22,210 bases of DNA from Lachnospiraceae bacterium (GTDB taxonomy: Bacteria > Bacillota_A > Clostridia > Lachnospirales > Lachnospiraceae), in contig JAIKXV010000040.1 in assembly GCA_024683935.1 (NCBI GenBank), forward strand, positions 1-22,210, written 5' to 3'. Below are positions 5,462 through 13,286 of this stretch, piece by piece. Position 1 is the stretch's first letter; every line of letters begins with the position of its first letter. The notes under the pieces were generated by a model that saw only the letters and a list, made by a program, of their open reading frames with translations, searched no databases and was not told where the DNA came from. A program made the position numbers and the translations under genes.

Positions 5462-8400
5462 TCACCCCATCATCTTTGAGACCATAGCTTGTATGGTAGG
5501 CTTATTCGGATCACCCGGTTTCTCCGCAGGCTTGTAATGTAACCCGAGAGACTTCATGGCATTCAAATACATTTCTTTATCCTCAGTTGAAACACTTGTA
5601 TCCAGAAATACCTTATTGTACATTATCTCAGCAAACTGCGTGCAAAGGTACTTATAACAAGCTTTATATGAGGAAAAACCCAATGAACCAAGCAGTTCTT
5701 CCCTTACCAGATCCCTGATTGTAGATTTGTCGTAATCCTTAATATCTATTCCCTCAGGTTGAGCCATAATATTAGCTACAGCCGCGTCTAAATTAAGGAA
5801 CTGGTCCACGGTTTCCTTTTTATTAGCTTTTTTAAGGAAATAATTTGAAATCTTGCCTGCGACATCCAATGTAAGAGCTCCAAGGCCTATAAGCGCTCCG
5901 ATGGGAGCAAGATAACCCGATATTATAAAGCCTCCTGCTATTATCCCCAAAGTACCTGCTACTATGCTGACTCCGGAACTGGCCGCAGATATCATGGATG
6001 CTTTTTCCTGATGATCCAGGAATTGTTTTACCATCCTCTCATCTCTGGTAATTTTTGTCTGATCCTTAGTTTTCAGCGTAGATTTGGATCTGTTGATATC
6101 AACAAGCGAACTGACGGAACGTCCAAGCTGAACACCTGCTACCCCGGCCTTTACGAGTCCTGCACCCATGCAGATCGCTCCGCCGGCCAGAGCCAGTTTA
6201 TCCGCCGTATTCCCGGTAGCCCAGAGAGCATTCTCAGCTACTCCCAGCCATTTGGTTCCCTCCGTTGCAGTCTCCGTTACTGTTGTCACAGCATCTGCTG
6301 CAGTCTGTGCTACTGCCGTTGCCGCCTCTGCTACTGCTGTTGCGGAGTTTGTTACTGCCGATACAGCAGATCCCAGCGTTCCGAGAAGACTGACCACGCC
6401 TCCGACAACATTTAAAACATCACCGCCGAGATCAGCCCACTGTGCAAACCAATCGGTATACGAACTATCCTTATCTTTTATAAGGTTTATGCCATTCATA
6501 ACAATTAATGCAGATCCAAGAAGCAGGGATAGTCCTCCCGTAACGGAAGCAGTAAATCCATACGTTGCAGAGGAGGTTATTGTCTGAGAAAGTCCTCCAA
6601 AAGAATTAATGGCTCCGCCCGCATAACCAAAGGCTGCTCCGCTGACATTATTAACCCTTTCACTCCACTTTGTTATAGTTTCCAACTTCTGGGAGTCATC
6701 TTCATCTTCTTTGACCTCACCTTCATGCTTGTCCGCATTGTTCAACTCATAATCAGCTTTTTTGATTTCCTGTGCATCGCCTAATTTCCGGAGCTCATCA
6801 ACAAGGGCTCCGAACTCACGGTATTCCTTAAATAATCTTTGGCGCAGAACAGGATCCGCCGCCATATCCGGAGGCATATCCACATGCATACCTGCACCAC
6901 GGTACAAAAGTACGAGAAGCGACCCCTTTTCCTTTATCGCATTTGCCAGTTCTTCCGCCTTCTGCTCTGCTGTCCTATCCTTGCCCTGGACAGGATCCCG
7001 GTCTTTTTCCAGCTGCTCCTTTCTTTGCTTCATTTTAGTTTCCAGATCAGTAAGATCGTCCATAAACTGAACCGCCGGCATGGTGGAGCGCATGGCCATT
7101 GAAAATTTTTTCAGGCTCTTCCCCGCAATTTTGGTATGATCCGGAGTGTAATTATAGAGGGCCGTATAAACGTCCGGAAGACCGCCGGTTTCTTCCTTTT
7201 CGTTTTCCACAAGGTAACAAACCATCATCTGCTGTTCTATTGGGGCTTCCAGAAGATTGTTCATGAATGCAAATTTCTTCTTTTGGGCTGCTCTTATTAT
7301 CACATAGCCCTGTACACGTTTCAGCGCTTCTATCTGCTTTTCGGTGAACCGGGTCTCATTATCATTCTTTTGATTTACTTGTGTGTTCTTTTGATTTCCC
7401 TGTGTGTCCTTTTCCTTTCTTTTGATTGCATCCACATCCTGAGGCTTTTCCTGCAGGATACGTTTATGAAGCTTATCTTCAGCAGTCGCGAATACGCCGT
7501 TATTATAATCTTCATATTGTTTACGAAGCGTCTCTATCTTCTTGTCCTTTTTTGTTGCTGTTTTAATATATTTATTTATGAGCGTATTAAAGCTTTCAAA
7601 GAATCGCTGCTTATATATATTAAAGTTCTCCTTTGTAAGCAGGTTCTCATCATTCTGATAATAATCCAGCAGATCAGCATAATGATCCGCTATGCTCTGT
7701 ATTATCTCGTTAGCGTCTTTGTTTTCTTTCGTAACTGTCTTTGGCGTAAGGGCAGTCTGATATTCTTCCTGTCTTGCCTGAACGCTTTTTGAATCCGACA
7801 GACTGATCTGATGCAGCCTTATAAAACTCTGGTAATAATCAATAAGCTCTACATTGCGTTTTGCAGCATCGGCTTCATATAGTTTTGCAAGTCTTATCCT
7901 CAGCTCGGTATAAGAAAGTGCCTGCATTTTATCGCGGGGAAGAAGGGAATAATACTTATTCTTCATTATGTTTTCCGCAATATCATAGTATGCCCTGATG
8001 TCATATAGGGTTTTAAGCTTTGCCTGCGCTTTTATGATCTCCTCATCAGGTTTCTGGTTCCCCAATTTTGCAAGCTTTTCATTTATTGCATGCTCAAAAT
8101 CCGGAATCTTCGACATAACGGTTCTTATTTTATCGAAATTCTTAAAAAGCTTGTCAAAGACATTCTTTCCGCTTTTATCGAACATCAGGGTGCTGAGATC
8201 AAGTTCCTGAAAAAATTCGAAAGCCTGTTGACTGTCCTTAGCTTTCTGTTCATCGCTGCGTGCAGGCGCACCGGACAGTTTCTTATTATAATCCTCCCTT
8301 TTTTGTGTAAGCTTTCTCTGTTCCTCACGCTTTTCCGCAGCTCTGCTCACCCTTTTAGGGTGCTTGTATGAATTTTTTGCTAGTTCAAGCCCTACATCCT

Positions 8401-8623
8401 TATGAGCCTGTATAACATCATCCTCGCTGGGAGCTGTATCGGGAATTTTAAACTCCCTCTGCTTCATCTTCTCCATTACCGGAGTTTCTATCCCCTGCGT
8501 CGTTTTATCAATATAATCAAGACTCATGCCCGTTGTATTCATGAATTCCGACACAGCAGACACAATATTGGTCTCAATATTTACCTGTCTGAGTTTCAGT
8601 TCCTCCTGACTTTCCTTACCCAT
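5462..8623 (-). CDS. Large (1053 aa) helical protein with Gly/Ala-rich hydrophobic core; effector-like, unknown family
   Basis: I do not recognise a family. There is no signal peptide. Residues 1-640 are strongly charged and predicted helical, with a Lys/Gln/Asn-rich stretch around 405-425 made of a 7-residue tandem repeat. Hydrophobic, glycine- and alanine-rich segments lie near 675-715, 729-775, 808-835 and 875-925, separated by an Ala/Val/Thr run (about 755-790). A charged helical tail ends at 1053. This layout, soluble arms around a latent membrane-inserting centre, is seen in secreted toxins and effectors of several systems, but no catalytic motif or RTX repeat is visible. AGAGG lies 6 bases before the ATG. 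Upstream (63 bp) is a small chaperone-like gene, downstream (4 bp) a GNAT gene. A bacteriocin, injected effector or structural membrane-remodelling protein are all possible. Confidence 0.85.
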   Translation of the reverse strand: MGKESQEELKLRQVNIETNIVSAVSEFMNTTGMSLDYIDKTTQGIETPVMEKMKQREFKIPDTAPSEDDVIQAHKDVGLELAKNSYKHPKRVSRAAEKREEQRKLTQKREDYNKKLSGAPARSDEQKAKDSQQAFEFFQELDLSTLMFDKSGKNVFDKLFKNFDKIRTVMSKIPDFEHAINEKLAKLGNQKPDEEIIKAQAKLKTLYDIRAYYDIAENIMKNKYYSLLPRDKMQALSYTELRIRLAKLYEADAAKRNVELIDYYQSFIRLHQISLSDSKSVQARQEEYQTALTPKTVTKENKDANEIIQSIADHYADLLDYYQNDENLLTKENFNIYKQRFFESFNTLINKYIKTATKKDKKIETLRKQYEDYNNGVFATAEDKLHKRILQEKPQDVDAIKRKEKDTQGNQKNTQVNQKNDNETRFTEKQIEALKRVQGYVIIRAAQKKKFAFMNNLLEAPIEQQMMVCYLVENEKEETGGLPDVYTALYNYTPDHTKIAGKSLKKFSMAMRSTMPAVQFMDDLTDLETKMKQRKEQLEKDRDPVQGKDRTAEQKAEELANAIKEKGSLLVLLYRGAGMHVDMPPDMAADPVLRQRLFKEYREFGALVDELRKLGDAQEIKKADYELNNADKHEGEVKEDEDDSQKLETITKWSERVNNVSGAAFGYAGGAINSFGGLSQTITSSATYGFTASVTGGLSLLLGSALIVMNGINLIKDKDSSYTDWFAQWADLGGDVLNVVGGVVSLLGTLGSAVSAVTNSATAVAEAATAVAQTAADAVTTVTETATEGTKWLGVAENALWATGNTADKLALAGGAICMGAGLVKAGVAGVQLGRSVSSLVDINRSKSTLKTKDQTKITRDERMVKQFLDHQEKASMISAASSGVSIVAGTLGIIAGGFIISGYLAPIGALIGLGALTLDVAGKISNYFLKKANKKETVDQFLNLDAAVANIMAQPEGIDIKDYDKSTIRDLVREELLGSLGFSSYKACYKYLCTQFAEIMYNKVFLDTSVSTEDKEMYLNAMKSLGLHYKPAEKPGDPNKPTIQAMVSKMMG

Positions 8624-8686
8624 AAAATACCTCTGTTATATAATCCCTGCCTGATGCATAATATCTGCATATGCCATCTTTAATTA

Positions 8687-9214
8687 TCAGGCGTTTCCGC
8701 CATGCAGCATATCTACCATTTCCTCAACCGAAATATCGTTCTTAAGAACCGGCAGCATATATCCGAAAAAGCTTTCCGACACAGCCAGGGCAGCATTTAC
8801 AGCTCTGGATATCTCCTTTATCTGCTCGTCTTTATTGTCCTTTGCGGAAAGAATAGCGGTGTATTTGTATACAAGGTTTCTATCTTCATCTCCTATAGCA
8901 AAACTTCCGCAGGGAAGAAGATAATTAATTCTTGCCGATGCCGCTGCCACGTCAGGAGCTGCTTCCGGAGGAACCGTATTTGAAAGAGAGATCACAATGG
9001 TAAATAACATGTTCTCCTCATCCTTTATCGGCATAAAGAAAAATTCCCCGAGAACACTAACCAGATCCGGACCGAACTCCGCTATCTCTGCCCTTAGGAT
9101 ATCCATCGGGGCATTGAGCTCTTTTGCAGTAAAAATTGACATTTCCCCGAAATCATCATCCTCTTTAAGCTGCGATTCCAGCACCTCCAACAGTTCTTTC
9201 TTTACGTCTTTCAT
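8687..9214 (-). CDS. YbjN / secretion-chaperone-like small acidic protein
   Basis: 175 residues, acidic, with no membrane segment. The middle and end show the pattern of YbjN-like proteins, whose fold resembles type III secretion chaperones: a LLPCGSFAI strand, then LVYKYTAILSA, then a long helix (SRAVNAALAVSESFFGYML). Similarity is judged by eye only. It precedes the 1053-residue gene by 63 bp and follows the ABC permease by 53 bp, with no terminator in between. Small YbjN/CesT-like proteins often sit directly before the large protein they hold in a secretion-ready state, which is the role I infer. The best Shine-Dalgarno (AAAGGAG) is about 15 bases from the ATG, unusually far, so translation may be weak or depend on structure. 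Confidence 0.6.
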   Translation of the reverse strand: MKDVKKELLEVLESQLKEDDDFGEMSIFTAKELNAPMDILRAEIAEFGPDLVSVLGEFFFMPIKDEENMLFTIVISLSNTVPPEAAPDVAAASARINYLLPCGSFAIGDEDRNLVYKYTAILSAKDNKDEQIKEISRAVNAALAVSESFFGYMLPVLKNDISVEEMVDMLHGGNA

Positions 9215-9267
9215 ATTTTGTCTATGCCGCTCCTTTCTTTTATCAATATTTTCCGCCTGTCCTGTTC

Positions 9268-10560
9268 TTATTCATATCTCAACGCATCCACCGGATTCAT
9301 CTTCGCGGCCTTGTTGGCCGGATAATAACCGAAGAAAACGCCAATGATCATGGAGAATCCTACCGCAAAGAAGATGGCGCTGACCGGAGGTGTGGCCTCA
9401 TAACCCATCTGCTTCGACAGCACAGAGCCAAGGACACTTCCTATAATCACGCCGATGACACCGCCCACAAAGCAGAGCACCATGGCTTCCACGATAAACT
9501 GCACTCTTATGGAGGCGTTGGTCGCTCCGAGTGCTTTTCTGGTTCCTATCTCCTTTGTACGCTCCTGTATGGATACGAGCATGATATTCATTACCCCGAT
9601 GCCGCCAACAAGCAGCGATATTCCGGCGATAAAAGATATGGCCATGGACATGGTGTTCATTGAGGATGTCATCTCCTCCATGAAGGAAGACATGCTGGAA
9701 CAGCTTATCTCATAGCTCTCATTATTCCTGTAGAAACGCCTGTTCATAAAGCTCTCTACCTCAGCCATAAAGTCATCCACATTATTGACTTCACTGCCGG
9801 TAACAAGCGTCACCTGCTCGTATCTGGGATCCGCATGTTCAAAATCAAAGCCGGTCTTTAACGGAAGATATAAAGTGGTTCTGGTCTCCTCCTCAGATGT
9901 TGAAACCCAGTTGGCGGATGCATCATATTCATAAACCCCGATTATCGTATAGTAATAGTATTTATTATTTATATAAACCGCAATCTCTTTTCCGGGCGCG
10001 GATGCCGTATCTCCCTTAAACATGTTATTGCAGAAATAGTCGGAAACTATCGCAACCTTTCTGCCGTCCTTCTGATCAGCGCTCTTGAAAAAACGTCCGG
10101 AAAGCAAGGTAAGCTTTTCATCTTCCAGCATTTCATTATTTACGCCCTTAATCTCTACATTGGCATAGAGACTGCCATCCTTCGCCTCTGCATTTCCGAC
10201 AGAGCACTCCAAAAGGAATTTATCCACCTTCCCGGGATATGCTTCTTTCAGGCTTTCCAGCATATTATCATAAATATAATCTTCATCTCCGAGCTCATTG
10301 CTTCTGGGGCCCCACTCAAAACGCATTCCGTTATCCATGGTCTCGGTCTCTCTGCTCTTCTGGGAGACACCGATAGTAATATCATTTGCGCCGTAACTGC
10401 TCATGGTATCCTCCATGGATGCAGTCATAGAAGTTCCGACAGTCATTATGGCTATTACGGATGCAATACCTATAATGATACCGAGCATCGTGAGAAGCGA
10501 TCTCATTTTATTGGCCCTGACGCCGTTAAGGGCAAGGATTATATTGTCAAAGAGGAGCAT
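9268..10560 (-). CDS. MacB/FtsX-type ABC transporter permease
   Basis: 430 residues. The N-terminus ALNGVRANKMRSLLTMLGII with a transmembrane helix (about 22-42) is typical of MacB-like permeases. A large extracytoplasmic MacB core domain follows (about 45-300). Three helices (about 305-330, 355-380, 393-413) form the FtsX domain, with the cytoplasmic segment SIQERTKEIGTRKALGAT and the end ANKAAKMNPVDALRYE. The start overlaps the ATPase gene by 22 bp. With the ATPase and adaptor it forms a MacAB-like tripartite exporter lacking an outer-membrane part, as expected in a Gram-positive cell. Substrates could be peptides, drugs or lipopeptides. Confidence 0.93.
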   Translation of the reverse strand: MLLFDNIILALNGVRANKMRSLLTMLGIIIGIASVIAIMTVGTSMTASMEDTMSSYGANDITIGVSQKSRETETMDNGMRFEWGPRSNELGDEDYIYDNMLESLKEAYPGKVDKFLLECSVGNAEAKDGSLYANVEIKGVNNEMLEDEKLTLLSGRFFKSADQKDGRKVAIVSDYFCNNMFKGDTASAPGKEIAVYINNKYYYYTIIGVYEYDASANWVSTSEEETRTTLYLPLKTGFDFEHADPRYEQVTLVTGSEVNNVDDFMAEVESFMNRRFYRNNESYEISCSSMSSFMEEMTSSMNTMSMAISFIAGISLLVGGIGVMNIMLVSIQERTKEIGTRKALGATNASIRVQFIVEAMVLCFVGGVIGVIIGSVLGSVLSKQMGYEATPPVSAIFFAVGFSMIIGVFFGYYPANKAAKMNPVDALRYE

Positions 10561-11261
10561 CCCGCACCCTGCCTTTCTCCTATAAATAAACCGTCAGAAA
10601 GCGTAAGTATCCTCTCACATTCCTCCGCAAGCTCAGGGGAGTGGGTGATCAGAACTATGGTCTTCCCCTGTTCTTCATGCAGCTTATGAAAGATATCCAT
10701 TACCTTTCTGCCGGTCTTTGAATCCAGCGCCCCGGTCGGCTCATCCGCAAGGATAAGCGAAGGATCATTTGCCATGGCTCTTGCTATGGCGACCCTCTGC
10801 TTCTGTCCACCGGACAGCTCATCAGGGGCATGGTGCATGCGGTCTTCCATATCCACGAGCTGCATAAGCTCTCTTGCCCGGTTCTTCCTCTTTCTGCCCG
10901 GAACCCTGGCATACATCATGGGAAGCTCCACATTTTTAAGCGCACTGGTCCTTGCTATCAGATTATAGGTCTGGAATACAAAGCCGATCTTTTTATTCCG
11001 TATCTCTGAGAGTTCATTATCCCTGGCCTTCATTACATCAACATTGTCCAGGATGTAACTGCCCTCCGTGGGCTTGTCCAGAACTCCTATGATATTCATA
11101 AGAGTTGACTTTCCCGAGCCTGAGGCTCCGACTATAGCCACGAATTCACCTTCCCTGACCGTAAGGCTGATCCCGTGAAGGATCTCGAGCTCATTGGGGT
11201 GTCCGATATAATAACGCTTTATTATATCTTTTGCGTCAATTATAACATCACCTTTACTCAT
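10539..11261 (-). CDS. MacB/LolD-type ABC transporter ATP-binding protein
   Basis: 240 residues with all nucleotide-binding motifs: Walker A GASGSGKS (45-52), Q-loop Q97, signature LSGGQ (149-153), Walker B LILADEP (169-175) and H-loop H207. The Ile-Gly-Val-Leu-Asp-Lys-Pro segment after Walker A is characteristic of the MacB/LolD/SalX group. Its ATG follows the adaptor stop codon without a gap (TAAATG), with GGGGTGG as ribosome-binding site inside the adaptor gene. It powers the permease encoded by the next gene. Confidence 0.95.
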   Translation of the reverse strand: MSKGDVIIDAKDIIKRYYIGHPNELEILHGISLTVREGEFVAIVGASGSGKSTLMNIIGVLDKPTEGSYILDNVDVMKARDNELSEIRNKKIGFVFQTYNLIARTSALKNVELPMMYARVPGRKRKNRARELMQLVDMEDRMHHAPDELSGGQKQRVAIARAMANDPSLILADEPTGALDSKTGRKVMDIFHKLHEEQGKTIVLITHSPELAEECERILTLSDGLFIGERQGAGCSSLTI

Positions 11262-13148
11262 TTAGAAACCACCCCTGGGACCACCGGGACCGCCTCCGGG
11301 GCCTCCCATCATGCCGAAGCCGAAGTCATCTGATCCCGAAGACGAATCCGGTATCAGAACCTCATCCCCTGCATTCAGCTCATCAGAGATGACCTCCGTA
11401 TAATAATCAGACTCCAGTCCTTTTTGAACGGTCACCTTCTTTGTCGGCGTATCTGCTGTTGTCATATAGAGCTCAGATGCTCTTTTTCCTATCATCTTTT
11501 CGGCAATGAAATTTGCCAGGGGATTACCCGAATAAGTGCTTTTAACGGGTGCAAAACCACCATCCCCGAAATCCTCCGGCATAGAATCCTTATCAAAGCC
11601 CTCCGGCAGTGACTCCTTATCAAAGCCTTCAGGCAGTGACTCCTTATCAAAGCCTTCAGGCATACCCCCGGGTTTTTCAGCAGGTATGGCCTCCGACGCA
11701 TCAACCGCTTTATTCACATAGAAGCTGCCGTCGCTGTCCTCCTCTATGGCGTCATAGGGAACAGCCTTTACCCCTTCCCGGGACTCTATAAGAATGGAGG
11801 CCTCTGCGGTCATTCCTATACGGATTCTGTCATCCCTGCCCTTAATGGTGATCTCTATCGGATATTCGGTGGATGAGGACGTGGAGGTTGTGGTCGATCC
11901 TGTTGTCCCTGTTGTTGATGAGCTCGCAGGTATGGGTGAAACAAAGGTAAGTATGCCTTCCATCTGATCATCCCCGGTGGCATCGGTTTTGATCACACAG
12001 TTCATGCTCTCGCTTATATCCGAAATATCATACTGGTCCACGTTTCCCTTGACCAGATATGTGGAATCATCCTGTATCACACAGATCGTACTCTTCTCTT
12101 CGTATTCGTCTCCTTCGACAACCGATACGCTTGTCACCACTCCTGAAATAGGCGCTGTGATATTGCAGTTATCGAGGCTCTTCTCATAATCCCTTATCTT
12201 TTCCTCTGCAGAATCATTGGTGGTCATGTTGTTCAGCTGTGTTTCCACTACAGAGGCCATGTTGCTGGAAATGGTGCGAAGATCCGTAACGCCCTGATGC
12301 TGCAGGGTTTCAACCGCTTTATTATAACTGTCAATGGAACCCTGTAAGGAAAGCTGTGCGTTCTGAACCGACCTTCCTGCCGCATCCACCGCTTCCTCTG
12401 CCGTAGCTATTGCATCCTTATAATCTGAACTGGAATTCTTGAAATTGCCCTCGGAAACGGTACCGTCTCTCTTTGCCTTCTTGTAATCATGATATTCGTC
12501 TCTGAGGCTGTCCAGTTCCCGTTCCTTTGCATTCAGGCTGTCTATGGAATCGGCAACCTGGTTCTGCTGCTGCAGATAGTTGTTCATGGCAGAATTCAGG
12601 TCGTATTCACCTATGCTCTGATTATAGACATAGTCCTCCATAGCCCAGGCAACCTGCGTATTTGCTTTTGCAAGCTCCAGGGTGGCCTTTGCATTATTTA
12701 CGGTTATCTCTCTCTCCACTTTTTTGATATTGGATTCGATAGTTGAAGTATCAAAGGTGCAGATGGGATCCCCTACGCTCACATAGTCTCCCACCTCAAC
12801 GAAGACATCCGTGACCTCGGTATTTGATACAAGGGTGGAAAGGGTACGGCTCTCTGTTGCGGCTATGGTGCCTGTAACGGAAATGGATTTACTGATGTCC
12901 TTTGACTCTACCGCCTCAAAATTCTGGGTGCTTTCTGTTGATACGGTTTTTGAAGCCTCTACTGCACCGTATACCTGAAAAGCAGTAACTGCTGCATATA
13001 TCAGCACAAGAATAACAGCGAATTTTTTCAGGTTCCTTTTGAAAAACAGGAATATCCCGCTTTCCTTTATCTTGCTGAGGTCAGGTTTTTTACCGGCACT
13101 GTTTTCCTTTTTTTCTGTTACTGCTTCCTTTTTTTCTTTCAGATCCAC
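11262..13148 (-). CDS. HlyD/MacA-type membrane-fusion (adaptor) protein of ABC exporter
   Basis: About 628 residues. I prefer the GTG at 13148: AAAAGGGG is 7 bases upstream of it, but only one base before the TTG at 13154. After a Lys/Glu-rich cytoplasmic N-terminus comes one membrane anchor (about 40-62). A biotinyl-lipoyl half-motif follows (VEVGDYVSVGDPIC), then a long coiled-coil hairpin (about 140-320) and the second half (ITAPISGVVTSVSVVEGD). Beta-barrel and membrane-proximal domains complete the MacA plan. Unusual is a 9-residue repeat (GFDKESLPE, about 493-525) and a Gly/Pro-rich C-terminus (GGPGGGPGGPRGGF). It is first in the exporter operon. Confidence 0.92.
   Translation of the reverse strand: MDLKEKKEAVTEKKENSAGKKPDLSKIKESGIFLFFKRNLKKFAVILVLIYAAVTAFQVYGAVEASKTVSTESTQNFEAVESKDISKSISVTGTIAATESRTLSTLVSNTEVTDVFVEVGDYVSVGDPICTFDTSTIESNIKKVEREITVNNAKATLELAKANTQVAWAMEDYVYNQSIGEYDLNSAMNNYLQQQNQVADSIDSLNAKERELDSLRDEYHDYKKAKRDGTVSEGNFKNSSSDYKDAIATAEEAVDAAGRSVQNAQLSLQGSIDSYNKAVETLQHQGVTDLRTISSNMASVVETQLNNMTTNDSAEEKIRDYEKSLDNCNITAPISGVVTSVSVVEGDEYEEKSTICVIQDDSTYLVKGNVDQYDISDISESMNCVIKTDATGDDQMEGILTFVSPIPASSSTTGTTGSTTTSTSSSTEYPIEITIKGRDDRIRIGMTAEASILIESREGVKAVPYDAIEEDSDGSFYVNKAVDASEAIPAEKPGGMPEGFDKESLPEGFDKESLPEGFDKDSMPEDFGDGGFAPVKSTYSGNPLANFIAEKMIGKRASELYMTTADTPTKKVTVQKGLESDYYTEVISDELNAGDEVLIPDSSSGSDDFGFGMMGGPGGGPGGPRGGF
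11575..11666 (-). repeat. 27-bp in-frame tandem repeat inside the adaptor gene (about 3.4 copies)
   Basis: Copies of TCCTTATCAAAGCC.. begin at 11587, 11614 and 11641 (plus strand), exactly 27 bp apart. A diverged partial copy lies before them. Each unit encodes nine residues (GFDKESLPE), so changes in copy number keep the frame. The second and third copies are almost identical, which suggests recent slippage. Confidence 0.9.
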
Positions 13149-13211
13149 AGACAATCCCCTTTTGACAACATTTACAAGAATAACTTATGGAATAATATCA
13201 GTAAAATGTGT

Positions 13212-13240
13212 TTATAATGTGTCTTGCCAAATACAGTCAA
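13212..13240 (-). promoter_or_regulatory. Promoter of the MacAB-like exporter operon
   Basis: The minus strand has TTGACT (13235-13240), a 17-base spacer and TTATAA (13212-13217). The adaptor start lies about 64 bases downstream of the -10. It is the only convincing promoter I find between argS and the GNAT gene. Confidence 0.7.
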
Positions 13241-13242
13241 GC

Positions 13243-13283
13243 TGCGCGCAAGGATCCGCGCATCTTGATCCGCCTCCGGCGGA
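13243..13283 (-). other. Two GC-rich hairpins after argS
   Basis: TCCGCC/GGCGGA with a 3-base loop (13269-13283) and TGCGCG/CGCGCA with an 8-base loop (13243-13262) follow the argS stop. No T-tract follows either one. They may stabilise the 3' end of the housekeeping transcript or act as a weak terminator just before the exporter promoter. Confidence 0.4.
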
Positions 13284-13286
13284 CAA

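Noticed and set aside
7136..7792. 218-residue hydrophobic plus-strand ORF
   Set aside because: It lies antisense to the large 1053-residue gene. Its Leu/Ile/Phe richness is the mirror of Lys/Glu/Asn codons on the real strand, and it has no ribosome-binding site or homologue that I recognise.
5462..8623. RTX toxin
   Set aside because: No glycine-rich GGxGxD calcium-binding repeats are present, and the exporter is MacAB-like rather than HlyB-type.
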